From Variovorax sp. V213 (GTDB lineage Bacteria > Pseudomonadota > Gammaproteobacteria > Burkholderiales > Burkholderiaceae_C), in NCBI RefSeq assembly GCF_041154455.1, contig NZ_AP028664.1:3535001-3599000 (forward strand): a DNA stretch of 64,000 nt, given 5' to 3'. The translations under genes and the position numbers were made by a program. Positions 55,652 to 63,406 of the stretch are shown here, piece by piece. Position 1 is the stretch's first letter. Each line of letters begins with the position of its first letter. The notes under the pieces are model-generated. The model was not told the DNA's origin, did not search any database, and saw only the letters and a program-made list of their open reading frames with translations.

Positions 55652-57442
55652 ATGGAATTCATTGCACAAAACTTCGCCCCGATCATGTTCGCGGGGCTGA
55701 TCGTCTTCCTGCTGTTCGGCTTCCCGGTGGCGTTCAGCCTCGGTGCCTGCGGCCTGTTCTTCGGCTTCGTCGGCGTGGAGCTCGGCCTGCTGCCCGAAGC
55801 GCTGCTGCAGGCGCTGCCGCTGCGGGTGTTCGGCATCATGCAGAACGACACGCTGCTGGCCATTCCGTTCTTCACGCTCATGGGGCTGATCCTCGAGCGA
55901 AGCGGCATGGCCGAAGACCTGCTCGACTCGATCGGCCAGCTCTTCGGCCCCGTGCGCGGCGGCCTGGCGCTGGCCGTGATCTTCGTGGGTGCGCTGCTCG
56001 CGGCCACCACCGGCGTGGTCGCGGCCTCGGTCATCTCGATGGGGCTGATCTCGCTGCCGATCATGCTGCGCTACGGCTATGACCGGCGGCTTGCCTCAGG
56101 GGTGATTGCGGCATCGGGCACGCTGGCGCAGATCATTCCGCCTTCGCTGGTGCTGATCATCATGGCCGACCAGCTCGGCCGCAGCGTCGGCGACATGTAC
56201 AAGGGCGCATTCGTGCCGGGCTTCATGCTGACCGCCATGTACGCGGGCTACGTGATCCTGCTGGCCATCTTCAAGCCCAAGTGGGTTCCGGCCCTGCCGC
56301 TCGAAGCACGCACTTTTCGCGAACCGAACGGCAGCAGCGGCCTGCCGTCGCTGCTGGTGCTGACCACCATCGCCACGGCGGCAGCCGTGTTCTTCGCCAA
56401 GCACATCGCCGACGTCCACACCTGGTGGACCGGTCAGCCTGTGGCCACCGTTGCCACCGACGAAACGATCGTGGTGTCGATGTGCGTCGGCGTGCTGCTG
56501 GCCTTCCTGATTGCGGTGGCCAATCGCCTGCTGCGGCTGCGCCTCCTGTCGCGCATCGCCGAGCGCGTGACCTTCGTGCTGATCCCGCCATTGCTGCTGA
56601 TCTTCCTGGTGCTGGGCACCATTTTCCTCGGCGTGGCGACCCCCACCGAAGGCGGCGCAATGGGTGCACTCGGGGCCTTCATCATGGCCATGGTGCGCGG
56701 CCGCCTCAGCATGCGGCTGCTCAAGCAGGCGCTCAATACCACCACCAAGCTGTCTTGCTTCGTGGTGTTCATCCTGATCGGCTCGACCATCTTCAGCCTG
56801 GTTTTCCAGGGCGTGGACGGACCACGCTGGGTCGAGCACCTGCTGACCGGCATGCCCGGCGGCCAGCTCGGCTTCCTGATCCTGGTGAACGTGCTGATCT
56901 TCTTCCTGGCGTTCTTCCTCGACTTCTTCGAGCTCTCGTTCATCGTCGTGCCGCTGTTGGCACCGGTCGCGCACAAGCTCGGCATCGACCTGATCTGGTT
57001 CGGCGTGCTGCTGGCGGTGAACATGCAGACTTCGTTCATGCATCCGCCCTTCGGCTTTGCACTGTTCTACCTGCGCAGCGTGGCACCGACCAAGGCCTAC
57101 AACGACAAGGTCACGAACGAACGGATCGAACCCGTCACCACCATGCAGATCTACTGGGGCGCGGTGCCGTTCGTGCTGATCCAGATCATCATGGTCGGCT
57201 TGATCATCGCGTTCCCGGCCATCGTCTCGAGCGGACTCGACAAGGAGGTTGCGATCGACCTCGACAAGATCGGTGCCGAGATGCAGGCCAACATGCCGAA
57301 GGACGATTCGCAGCCCGCCCCCGAGCCGGAACCCGGTGCGTCGGCACCGGCCGGTGGCGAAGCGCCTGCGCCCTCGGCCGCGGAAGAAGATCCGATGAAG
57401 GCGATGCAGGAACAGCTCGACCGGGACGCCGGCAAGAAGTAG
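55652..57442 (+). CDS. TRAP transporter large permease, long form (TakM-like)
   Basis: At 596 residues this is longer than the usual ~430-residue DctM. It has the standard helices (QNDTLLAIPFFTLMGLILERSGMAEDLLDSIGQLFGPVRGG; IPPSLVLIIMADQLGRSVGDMYKGAFVPG). An inserted region of about 90 residues carries two extra helices (LVLTTIATAAAVFFAKHIADVHTWW; SMCVGVLLAFLIAVANRLLRL). A soluble C-terminal tail of about 60 residues is rich in Pro, Glu and Ala. The extra helices are typical of the TAXI/TakM-like subgroup. It ends at the bidirectional terminator at 57517. Confidence 0.92.
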   Translation: MEFIAQNFAPIMFAGLIVFLLFGFPVAFSLGACGLFFGFVGVELGLLPEALLQALPLRVFGIMQNDTLLAIPFFTLMGLILERSGMAEDLLDSIGQLFGPVRGGLALAVIFVGALLAATTGVVAASVISMGLISLPIMLRYGYDRRLASGVIAASGTLAQIIPPSLVLIIMADQLGRSVGDMYKGAFVPGFMLTAMYAGYVILLAIFKPKWVPALPLEARTFREPNGSSGLPSLLVLTTIATAAAVFFAKHIADVHTWWTGQPVATVATDETIVVSMCVGVLLAFLIAVANRLLRLRLLSRIAERVTFVLIPPLLLIFLVLGTIFLGVATPTEGGAMGALGAFIMAMVRGRLSMRLLKQALNTTTKLSCFVVFILIGSTIFSLVFQGVDGPRWVEHLLTGMPGGQLGFLILVNVLIFFLAFFLDFFELSFIVVPLLAPVAHKLGIDLIWFGVLLAVNMQTSFMHPPFGFALFYLRSVAPTKAYNDKVTNERIEPVTTMQIYWGAVPFVLIQIIMVGLIIAFPAIVSSGLDKEVAIDLDKIGAEMQANMPKDDSQPAPEPEPGASAPAGGEAPAPSAAEEDPMKAMQEQLDRDAGKK

Positions 57443-57516
57443 CCCGAAAGCTGCAGCGAGCCCTCAGGGGCTCGCGCCGCTCTTCCTTCTCTCTCCTTCT
57501 CTCCTTGGCTAGCCCC

Positions 57517-57551
57517 CAACAAAAAGCCCCGCGATGCGGGGCTTTTTGTTG
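57517..57551. terminator. Bidirectional terminator between TRAP permease and TakP-like gene
   Basis: A perfect 16-bp inverted repeat (CAACAAAAAGCCCCGC ... GCGGGGCTTTTTGTTG) with loop GAT carries A-runs and T-runs on both sides. It lies between convergent genes ending at 57442 and 57571, and should stop transcription from both. Confidence 0.93.
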
Positions 57552-57570
57552 ACCGGAATATGACCGCCTA

Positions 57571-58653
57571 TCAGAGCTTGAGCGTGGACATGAACGAGTC
57601 GAAACGCGATTCCGCAAAACGGAACCAGAGCACCTGGTCGCGCTGGAAGTTGCGGAAGTCGGCGTAGATCTTCTTCCACTCGGGGCTCTTGGCGTCGTTC
57701 TCGGCGTACACCTCGAGCGAAGCCTTGTAGGCGGCGTCCATCATGGCTTGCGAGAACGGCAGCACCTTGGTCTTGGCTGCCACGAGCTGCTTGAGCGCGA
57801 CGGGGTTCAGCGCATCGTACTTGGCGAGCATATCGGACGAAGCCACGGCCGCAGCTGCTTCCACGATGGCCTTGTTCTCGGCCGAGAGGCCGTCGAATGC
57901 TTTCTGGTTAATGAAGAAGTCCACTTCCGGACCACCTTCCCACCAGCCGGGGTAGTAGTAGAACGGCGCCACCTTGTTGAAGCCGAGCTTCTGGTCGTCG
58001 TACGGTCCCACCCATTCGGCGGCATCGATGGTGCCCTTTTCGAGCGCCTGGTAGATCTCGCCGCCCGGCAGGCTTTGCGGCACGGCGCCCAGCTTCTGCA
58101 TGACTTCACCGATCAGGCCGCCCCCCAGGCGCATCTTCATGCCCTTGAAATCGGCAACGGACTTGATCTCCTTGCGGAACCAGCCGCCCATCTGGCAGCC
58201 CGTGTTGCCGCCGCCGAAGCTCAGCATGTTGTACTTGGCGTAGAACTCGTTCATGAGCTTGCGGCCGTTGCCGTGCATCATCCACGCGTTCATCTGACGC
58301 GAGTTCAGGCCGAACGGAATGGCCGAGCCGAGCGCAAACGCGGGGTTCTTTCCATAGAAGTAGTAAGGCACGGTGTGGCACATCTCGACCGAACCGTTCT
58401 GCACGCCGTCCACCACGCCGAAGGGAGGCATCAGCTCGCCACCGGCATGAACCGAGATTTCGAACTTGCCGCCCGACATGGCCTTGACCGCCTTGGCGAA
58501 CACTTCCGCACCGCCGTAGATGGTGTCGAGCGACTTGGGAAAGCTCGACGCCAGGCGCCAGCGGACGGCGGCTTGCGCATGTACTGCGGGCGCAATGCCG
58601 GCGGCCAGAACGCCAGCGATGCCGGCGTTTTTGATGAGGGAACGACGATCCAT
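57571..58653 (-). CDS. TRAP transporter substrate-binding protein (TakP-like)
   Basis: The 360-residue protein starts MDRRSLIKNAGIAGVLAAGIAPAVHAQ, a twin-arginine type signal. It matches Rhodobacter TakP through WRLASSFPKSLDTIYGGAEVFAK, GGNTGCQMGGWFRKEI, EWVGPYDDQKLGFNKVAPFYYYPGWWEGG and the tail with W-x-R-F-A-E-S. TakP binds 2-oxoacids such as pyruvate and 2-oxobutyrate. A long open frame extends upstream past 58653, but the Tat signal fixes the start. It is transcribed toward the permease genes, not with them. Confidence 0.93.
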   Translation of the reverse strand: MDRRSLIKNAGIAGVLAAGIAPAVHAQAAVRWRLASSFPKSLDTIYGGAEVFAKAVKAMSGGKFEISVHAGGELMPPFGVVDGVQNGSVEMCHTVPYYFYGKNPAFALGSAIPFGLNSRQMNAWMMHGNGRKLMNEFYAKYNMLSFGGGNTGCQMGGWFRKEIKSVADFKGMKMRLGGGLIGEVMQKLGAVPQSLPGGEIYQALEKGTIDAAEWVGPYDDQKLGFNKVAPFYYYPGWWEGGPEVDFFINQKAFDGLSAENKAIVEAAAAVASSDMLAKYDALNPVALKQLVAAKTKVLPFSQAMMDAAYKASLEVYAENDAKSPEWKKIYADFRNFQRDQVLWFRFAESRFDSFMSTLKL

Positions 58654-58675
58654 TGAATTCACTCCGAGTGCATTG

Positions 58676-58704
58676 GAAAAAACGAAACGCGGCTTGTGGC
58701 CGCG
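58676..58704 (-). terminator. Terminator of the xseB-ispA-dxs operon
   Basis: On the minus strand CGCGGC (58704-58699), loop CACAA and GCCGCG (58693-58688) are followed by TTTCGTTTTTT. It lies between the dxs stop and the TakP-like gene. Another hairpin, 9-bp stem CGACGACTT/AAGTCGTCG, lies just before it (58706-58727). Confidence 0.7.
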
Positions 58705-58765
58705 TCGACGACTTTTGTAAGTCGTCGTGATTGTAAAAACGCGCTTACACGCGGCCGGCCCGGGT

Positions 58766-60664
58766 TTACCCTGCGACGGAGCCGAAGCGCTGCGTGATCG
58801 AGGCTTCGATGCCCGCTGCATCGAGGCCGATCGATGCGAGCAGCTTGCCCGGATCGCCATGCTCGATGAATCGGTCGGGCAAGCCCAGTTGCAGCACCGG
58901 CTTCTGCACGTTGGCAGCCTGCAACGCCTCGAGCACCGCGCTGCCCGCGCCGCCCATGACGGCGCCCTCTTCGAGCGTGACGATGGCGTCGTGCGTGCCT
59001 GCCACCTGCAGCAGCAGGTCGACGTCGAGCGGCTTGGCCCAGCGCATGTTGACCACCGTGGCATCGAGCGATTCGGCCGCGGTGAGCGCCGGGTACAGCA
59101 GGCTGCCGAACGCGAGGATGGCAATGCGCTTGCCTTCGCGGCGCACCTCGCCCTTGCCGAAAGGCAGCGCGTCGAGCGCGAGGTGCGGCGTCACGCCGGC
59201 ACCCGCTCCGCGCGGATAGCGCACGGCCACCGGGTGGTTCTGCTCGTAGGCGCTCGACAGCAACTGGCGGCACTCGCGCTCATCGGCCGGGCAGGCAATG
59301 CTCATGTTGGGAATGCAGCGCAAGAACGAGATGTCGTAGGCACCCGCGTGCGTGGCGCCGTCGGCACCCACGAGGCCTGCGCGGTCGAGTGCGAACACCA
59401 CCGGCAGGTTCTGTATCGCGACGTCGTGGATGAGCTGGTCGTACGCGCGTTGCAGAAAGGTCGAGTAGATGGCGACCACCGGCTTCAGGCCCTCGCAGGC
59501 CAGGCCGGCCGCAAACGTCACCGCATGCTGCTCGGCAATGCCGACATCGTAGTAGCGGTCCGGAAAGCGCTGCTCGAACTCGACCATCCCCGAGCCCTCG
59601 CGCATCGCGGGCGTGATGCCCACGAGCCGGCCGTCGTGCGCCGCCGTGTCGCACAGCCACTGGCCGAAGACCTGCGTGAAGGTCTGCTTGGCCACCGCGG
59701 TGGGCTTGACCAGCCCGACCTGAGGATCGAACTTGCCGGGGCCGTGGTAGGCCACCGGGTCGGCCTCGGCGAGCTTGTAGCCCTGCCCTTTCTTGGTGAC
59801 CACGTGCAGGAACTGCGGGCCGTCGAGATGCTTGAGATTCTCGAGCGTGGGCACCAGGGAATCGATGTCGTGGCCGTCGATCGGGCCCACGTAGTTGAAG
59901 CCGAACTGTTCGAACAGCGTGGCCGGGACCACCATGCCCTTGGCATGCTGCTCGAGGCGCTTGGCCAGTTCGAACAACGGCGGCGCGGCGCGCAGCACGC
60001 TCTTGCCGACGTTCTTGGCGGCGGCGTAGAAATTGCCGCTCATCAATTGCGCGAGGTAGCGGTTGAGTGCGCCCACCGGCGGACTGATCGACATGTCGTT
60101 GTCGTTCAGGATCACCAGCAGCTTGCAGTCGCATACGCCGGCGTTGTTGAGCGCCTCGAAAGCCATGCCGGCCGTGAGCGCGCCGTCGCCGATGATGGCC
60201 ACGGTGTGGCGGTCCTCGCCCTTCTGCTTGGCCGCCATGGCCATGCCGAGCGCGGCCGAAATGCTGGTGGACGAGTGCGCGGTGCCAAAGGTGTCGTATT
60301 CGCTCTCGCTGCGCTGCGGAAAGCCCGAGATGCCGCCGATCTGCCGCAGCGTGGGCATGCGCTCGCGCCGCCCCGTGAGAATCTTGTGCGGATAGGTCTG
60401 GTGGCCCACGTCCCACACCAGCCGGTCGTGCGGCGTGTTGAACACATGATGCAGCGCGACCGTGAGCTCGACCGTGCCGAGATTGGAGCTCAGGTGGCCG
60501 CCGGTACGTGAGACGTTGTCGAGCACGCAGGCGCGCACCTCGTCGGACAGCTGCTTGAGCTGGGCGCGGTCGTAGTGGCGGATCGGCGACGGATCGTGAA
60601 GCGTGGGAAGCAGCGGAGCCATGGGATCGTCGTGGTTCTTCTTATCCATCAGTGAACTGTTCAT
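58766..60664 (-). CDS. dxs: 1-Deoxy-D-xylulose-5-phosphate synthase
   Basis: This 632-residue thiamin enzyme has RTGGHLSSNLGTVELTVALHHVF, the ThDP motif GDGALTAGMAFEALNNAG...NDNDMSIS, and C-terminal transketolase motifs (RYYDVGIAEQHAVTFAAGLA, DRAGLVGADGATHAGAYD). It makes DXP, the first step of the MEP isoprenoid pathway. The ATG at 60664 overlaps the ispA stop (ATGA) and was preferred; a second ATG at 60622 better matches the usual N-terminus MAPLLP. The terminator at 58676 follows. Confidence 0.97.
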   Translation of the reverse strand: MNSSLMDKKNHDDPMAPLLPTLHDPSPIRHYDRAQLKQLSDEVRACVLDNVSRTGGHLSSNLGTVELTVALHHVFNTPHDRLVWDVGHQTYPHKILTGRRERMPTLRQIGGISGFPQRSESEYDTFGTAHSSTSISAALGMAMAAKQKGEDRHTVAIIGDGALTAGMAFEALNNAGVCDCKLLVILNDNDMSISPPVGALNRYLAQLMSGNFYAAAKNVGKSVLRAAPPLFELAKRLEQHAKGMVVPATLFEQFGFNYVGPIDGHDIDSLVPTLENLKHLDGPQFLHVVTKKGQGYKLAEADPVAYHGPGKFDPQVGLVKPTAVAKQTFTQVFGQWLCDTAAHDGRLVGITPAMREGSGMVEFEQRFPDRYYDVGIAEQHAVTFAAGLACEGLKPVVAIYSTFLQRAYDQLIHDVAIQNLPVVFALDRAGLVGADGATHAGAYDISFLRCIPNMSIACPADERECRQLLSSAYEQNHPVAVRYPRGAGAGVTPHLALDALPFGKGEVRREGKRIAILAFGSLLYPALTAAESLDATVVNMRWAKPLDVDLLLQVAGTHDAIVTLEEGAVMGGAGSAVLEALQAANVQKPVLQLGLPDRFIEHGDPGKLLASIGLDAAGIEASITQRFGSVAG

Positions 60665-61575
60665 CGGTCGCGGTCGACGACCATGTGGGCCAGTGCGCGC
60701 AGTGCCGCGGTGTCGGCAAGGCCGCTGCGGTCCAGCGCTGCAAGCGCTTCGGCAAGCAGCTGCCGTGCCTGTGCCCGCGCACCGTCGAGGCCCCACAGCG
60801 AAACGTAGGTGGGCTTGTCGGCGGCCGCGTCCTTGCCGGCCGTCTTGCCGAGGGTTTGCGAATCGGCGGTGACGTCGAGGATGTCGTCGACCACCTGGAA
60901 CGCCAGGCCGATGGCCGCGCCGTAGTCACGCAATGCATTCAGCGCGGCAGGCGCCACGGCACCGGCACAGGCGGCGCCCATCTCGACGCTGCCCTGCAGC
61001 AGCGCGCCGGTTTTCAGGCGATGCATTTCGCGCAGCTGCGCTTCGTTCAGCGCCATGCCGACGCTGGCAAGGTCGATGGCTTGGCCGCCCGCCATGCCCT
61101 GGCTGCCTGCGGCGCGCGCCAGCAGGCGGCACAGCATGGCCTGGGTCGAAGCCGGAATTTCGTCGCCGTCGGGCGTCAGCAGTTCGAAGGCCAGCGCCTG
61201 CAATGCATCGCCGGCGAGTAGCGCATCGGCCTCGCCGAACTTGACATGCACCGTGGGCTTGCCACGCCGCAGCACGTCGTTGTCCATGCTCGGCAGGTCG
61301 TCGTGCACCAGCGAGTAGGCGTGAATCAGTTCCGTTGCGCAAGCCGCGCGCAGCGCCGCGGCCGCATTGCCGCCCACCGCTTCGCTCGCGGCCAGCACCA
61401 GGAGCGGACGCAGCCGCTTGCCACCGTCGAGCACGGCGTAGCGCATCGCTTCACCGAGCAGCACCGGCGCATCGACCCCGACCCAGCGCGAAAGCGCCGC
61501 TTCGACGCGCACCAGATGCGGTTCGCTCCAGCCGGCCAGCCGGCCAGCATCCCAATTGACCACAGCCCCGCTCAT
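60661..61575 (-). CDS. ispA: Polyprenyl (farnesyl) diphosphate synthase IspA
   Basis: The 304-residue trans-isoprenyl diphosphate synthase has the first aspartate-rich motif LVHDDLPSMDND (FARM, D-D-x4-D type) and the second motif FQVVDDILDVTAD. It also has DGGKRLRPLLVLAASEA and KPTYVSLWGLDGA. It makes farnesyl diphosphate. The start at 61575 overlaps the xseB stop (ATGA), and the end overlaps dxs. The xseB-ispA-dxs order is widespread in proteobacteria. Confidence 0.96.
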   Translation of the reverse strand: MSGAVVNWDAGRLAGWSEPHLVRVEAALSRWVGVDAPVLLGEAMRYAVLDGGKRLRPLLVLAASEAVGGNAAAALRAACATELIHAYSLVHDDLPSMDNDVLRRGKPTVHVKFGEADALLAGDALQALAFELLTPDGDEIPASTQAMLCRLLARAAGSQGMAGGQAIDLASVGMALNEAQLREMHRLKTGALLQGSVEMGAACAGAVAPAALNALRDYGAAIGLAFQVVDDILDVTADSQTLGKTAGKDAAADKPTYVSLWGLDGARAQARQLLAEALAALDRSGLADTAALRALAHMVVDRDR

Positions 61576-61838
61576 TCGGCCGCCCAGGGCTTGAGGCTCC
61601 CCGCGTCGAGCACCTTGATCTGGTCTTCGACCGCCTGCAGCTTCTCGCGGCAGAAAGCGAGCAATGTGGCGCCGCGCTGATAGCTGCCAAGCAACTGATC
61701 GAGCGGCAGCTGGCCGGACTCGAGTTCTGCAACCAATTGTTCCAACTCCTGGAGCCCGGCTTCGTAGCTGGCCGGCAGCGGCCCCGTGTCGGGCGTGGCT
61801 GCCGGGCTGGACGTGGCGGAAGAAGGGACCTTGGGCAT
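61572..61838 (-). CDS. xseB: Exodeoxyribonuclease VII small subunit
   Basis: The 88-residue protein has the XseB core SYEAGLQELEQLVAELESGQLPLDQLLGSYQRGATLLAFCREKLQAVEDQIKVL (about residues 23-76). A short Ser/Pro/Ala-rich N-terminal lead precedes it. The large subunit XseA is not in this window. The ATG at 61838 starts near the domain, and its stop overlaps ispA. A longer frame to 62042 runs into the intergenic region. Confidence 0.93.
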   Translation of the reverse strand: MPKVPSSATSSPAATPDTGPLPASYEAGLQELEQLVAELESGQLPLDQLLGSYQRGATLLAFCREKLQAVEDQIKVLDAGSLKPWAAE

Positions 61839-61998
61839 GCGAGCGAACGAGTGTGAAATCAAGCATTTTAGGTCGGGGAACCAAAGGGCCGCCGGCCGCC
61901 CCGAAGCATGCGGCAGATGGCGGCCGAATGGCCCATGAGTGTCGGCCACGGCCCGTCCGGCGCGGGCATATGCAAAGCCATGGGCGCTGCGGTGCCCC

Positions 61999-62104
61999 CT
62001 TGGGTACAATCCCAGCTTCACTTGCCGGCTAACCCGGCACAACTCTTCGGGCCGTCGCCCTTTCGGACTCCAGTCGGCGCCTTCCGTTTTTTCTCCTTTT
62101 TCTC
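61999..62104 (+). promoter_or_regulatory. Leader upstream of Rieske gene: -10-like element, hairpin, T-rich tract
   Basis: The 293-base gap 61839-62131 is gene-free. It has TACAAT at 62005-62010 flanked by GGG/CCC, a hairpin TGCCGG-CTAAC-CCGGCA at 62023-62039 and pyrimidine-rich runs with several T-tracts at about 62090-62104. A promoter with a structured leader, perhaps an attenuator or small RNA, would fit. No clear -35 was seen. Confidence 0.35.
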
Positions 62105-62131
62105 CCTGTGGGGAGCTTGGTCAGGTCCTCC

Positions 62132-63274
62132 ATGTCTGATTTAAGTCTTCAACTGCAGCAGGCCGCGAGCCAACTTCCAGTTTCCGCGTACTTCGACGAG
62201 TCGCTTTACGCGCGCGAAATGCAAACGCTGTTCGCGCAAGGGCCGCGCTACGTCGGCCACCGGCTCGCGGTGCCCGAGCTGGGCAACTACCACACCCTGC
62301 CGCAGGAGCACCAGGGCCGTGCGCTGGTGCACACGCCCAAGGGTGTCGAACTCATTTCGAACGTGTGCCGCCACCGGCAGGCTCTTATCCTGCAAGGCCG
62401 CGGACAGCTCGACAGCCAGACCGGCGGCAACATCGTCTGCCCGCTGCACCGCTGGACCTACGCGGCCGCCGACCCGCGCGCCACGGGCACGCTCATTGGT
62501 GCGCCGCATTTCGACCAGGACCCCTGCCTGAACCTGCACAACTATCCGCTCACCGAGTGGAACGGCCTGCTGTTCGAGGGCGGCCCGAACGGCGTGGGCC
62601 GCGACGTGGCGGCCGACATGGCCGAACTCGGCCCGCGCGCCGACCTGGACTTCACGGGCTACGCGCTCGACCGGGTCGAGCTGCACGAGTGCAACTACAA
62701 CTGGAAGACCTTCATCGAGGTCTATCTCGAGGACTACCACGTCGGCCCTTTCCACCCGGGCCTGGGCAGCTTCGTCACCTGCGACGACCTGCGCTGGGAG
62801 TTCAACCGCAACTTCTCGGTGCAGACCGTGGGTGTGGCGAACCGGCTCGGCCGCGCGGGCAGCCCCATCTACCAGAAGTGGCAGGAGCAGCTGCTCAAGT
62901 ACCGAGAGGGCAAGCCGCCCAAGTACGGTGCCATCTGGCTCACCTACTATCCGCACGTGATGGTCGAGTGGTATCCGCACGTGCTCACGGTGTCGACGCT
63001 GCATCCGGTAAGCCCCACCAAGACCCTCAACATGGTCGAGTTCTTCTACCCCGAGGAAATCGTGGCCTTCGAGCGCGAATTCGTCGAGGCCCAGCAGGCC
63101 GCCTACATGGAAACCTGCGTCGAAGACGACGAGATCGCCGAGCGCATGGACGCCGGGCGCCGCGCCCTCATGCTGCGCGGCGACGACGAGAGCGGCCCCT
63201 ACCAGAGCCCGATGGAAGACGGCATGCAGCAGTTCCACGAGTGGTACAGAGCCGCAATGCAGACTACTGCCTGA
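62132..63274 (+). CDS. Rieske-type aromatic-ring-hydroxylating oxygenase alpha subunit
   Basis: This 380-residue protein has a Rieske cluster (C-R-H ... C-P-L-H: NVCRHRQALIL, NIVCPLHRWTY). A mononuclear iron domain carries NYNWKTFIEVYLEDYHVGPFHPG, the N-x-x-K/E-D-Y-H-x4-H signature. It hydroxylates or demethylates an unknown organic substrate and needs a reductase that is not in the window. The ATG at 62132 is preferred over a start at 62108 because the sequence before it is not family-like. Confidence 0.9.
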   Translation: MSDLSLQLQQAASQLPVSAYFDESLYAREMQTLFAQGPRYVGHRLAVPELGNYHTLPQEHQGRALVHTPKGVELISNVCRHRQALILQGRGQLDSQTGGNIVCPLHRWTYAAADPRATGTLIGAPHFDQDPCLNLHNYPLTEWNGLLFEGGPNGVGRDVAADMAELGPRADLDFTGYALDRVELHECNYNWKTFIEVYLEDYHVGPFHPGLGSFVTCDDLRWEFNRNFSVQTVGVANRLGRAGSPIYQKWQEQLLKYREGKPPKYGAIWLTYYPHVMVEWYPHVLTVSTLHPVSPTKTLNMVEFFYPEEIVAFEREFVEAQQAAYMETCVEDDEIAERMDAGRRALMLRGDDESGPYQSPMEDGMQQFHEWYRAAMQTTA

Positions 63275-63296
63275 ATCGATGAGCGCCTCTTCGCAC

Positions 63297-63396
63297 GGTG
63301 TGCCGGGAACACCGCGGAACCGGCTTTGCCGGGCCGCTGGCGTTGCCCCCGGCGAGGGGGGTCGAAAAGCGACGCGAAGTGCGCGAAGCCTGGGGG
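63297..63396. repeat. GC-hairpin intergenic repeat between Rieske gene and EamA permease
   Basis: A 100-base stretch contains several hairpins. These are GGTGT-N7-ACACC (63297-63313), CCGGC-TTT-GCCGG (63320-63332), and CCCCC-GGCGA-GGGGG (63346-63360). A GCGACGCGAAGTGCGCG motif and a final TGGGGG follow. I recognise this type of element as common between genes in Comamonadaceae, but copies were not searched. Confidence 0.65.
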
Positions 63397-63406
63397 AGAG
63401 CCGATA

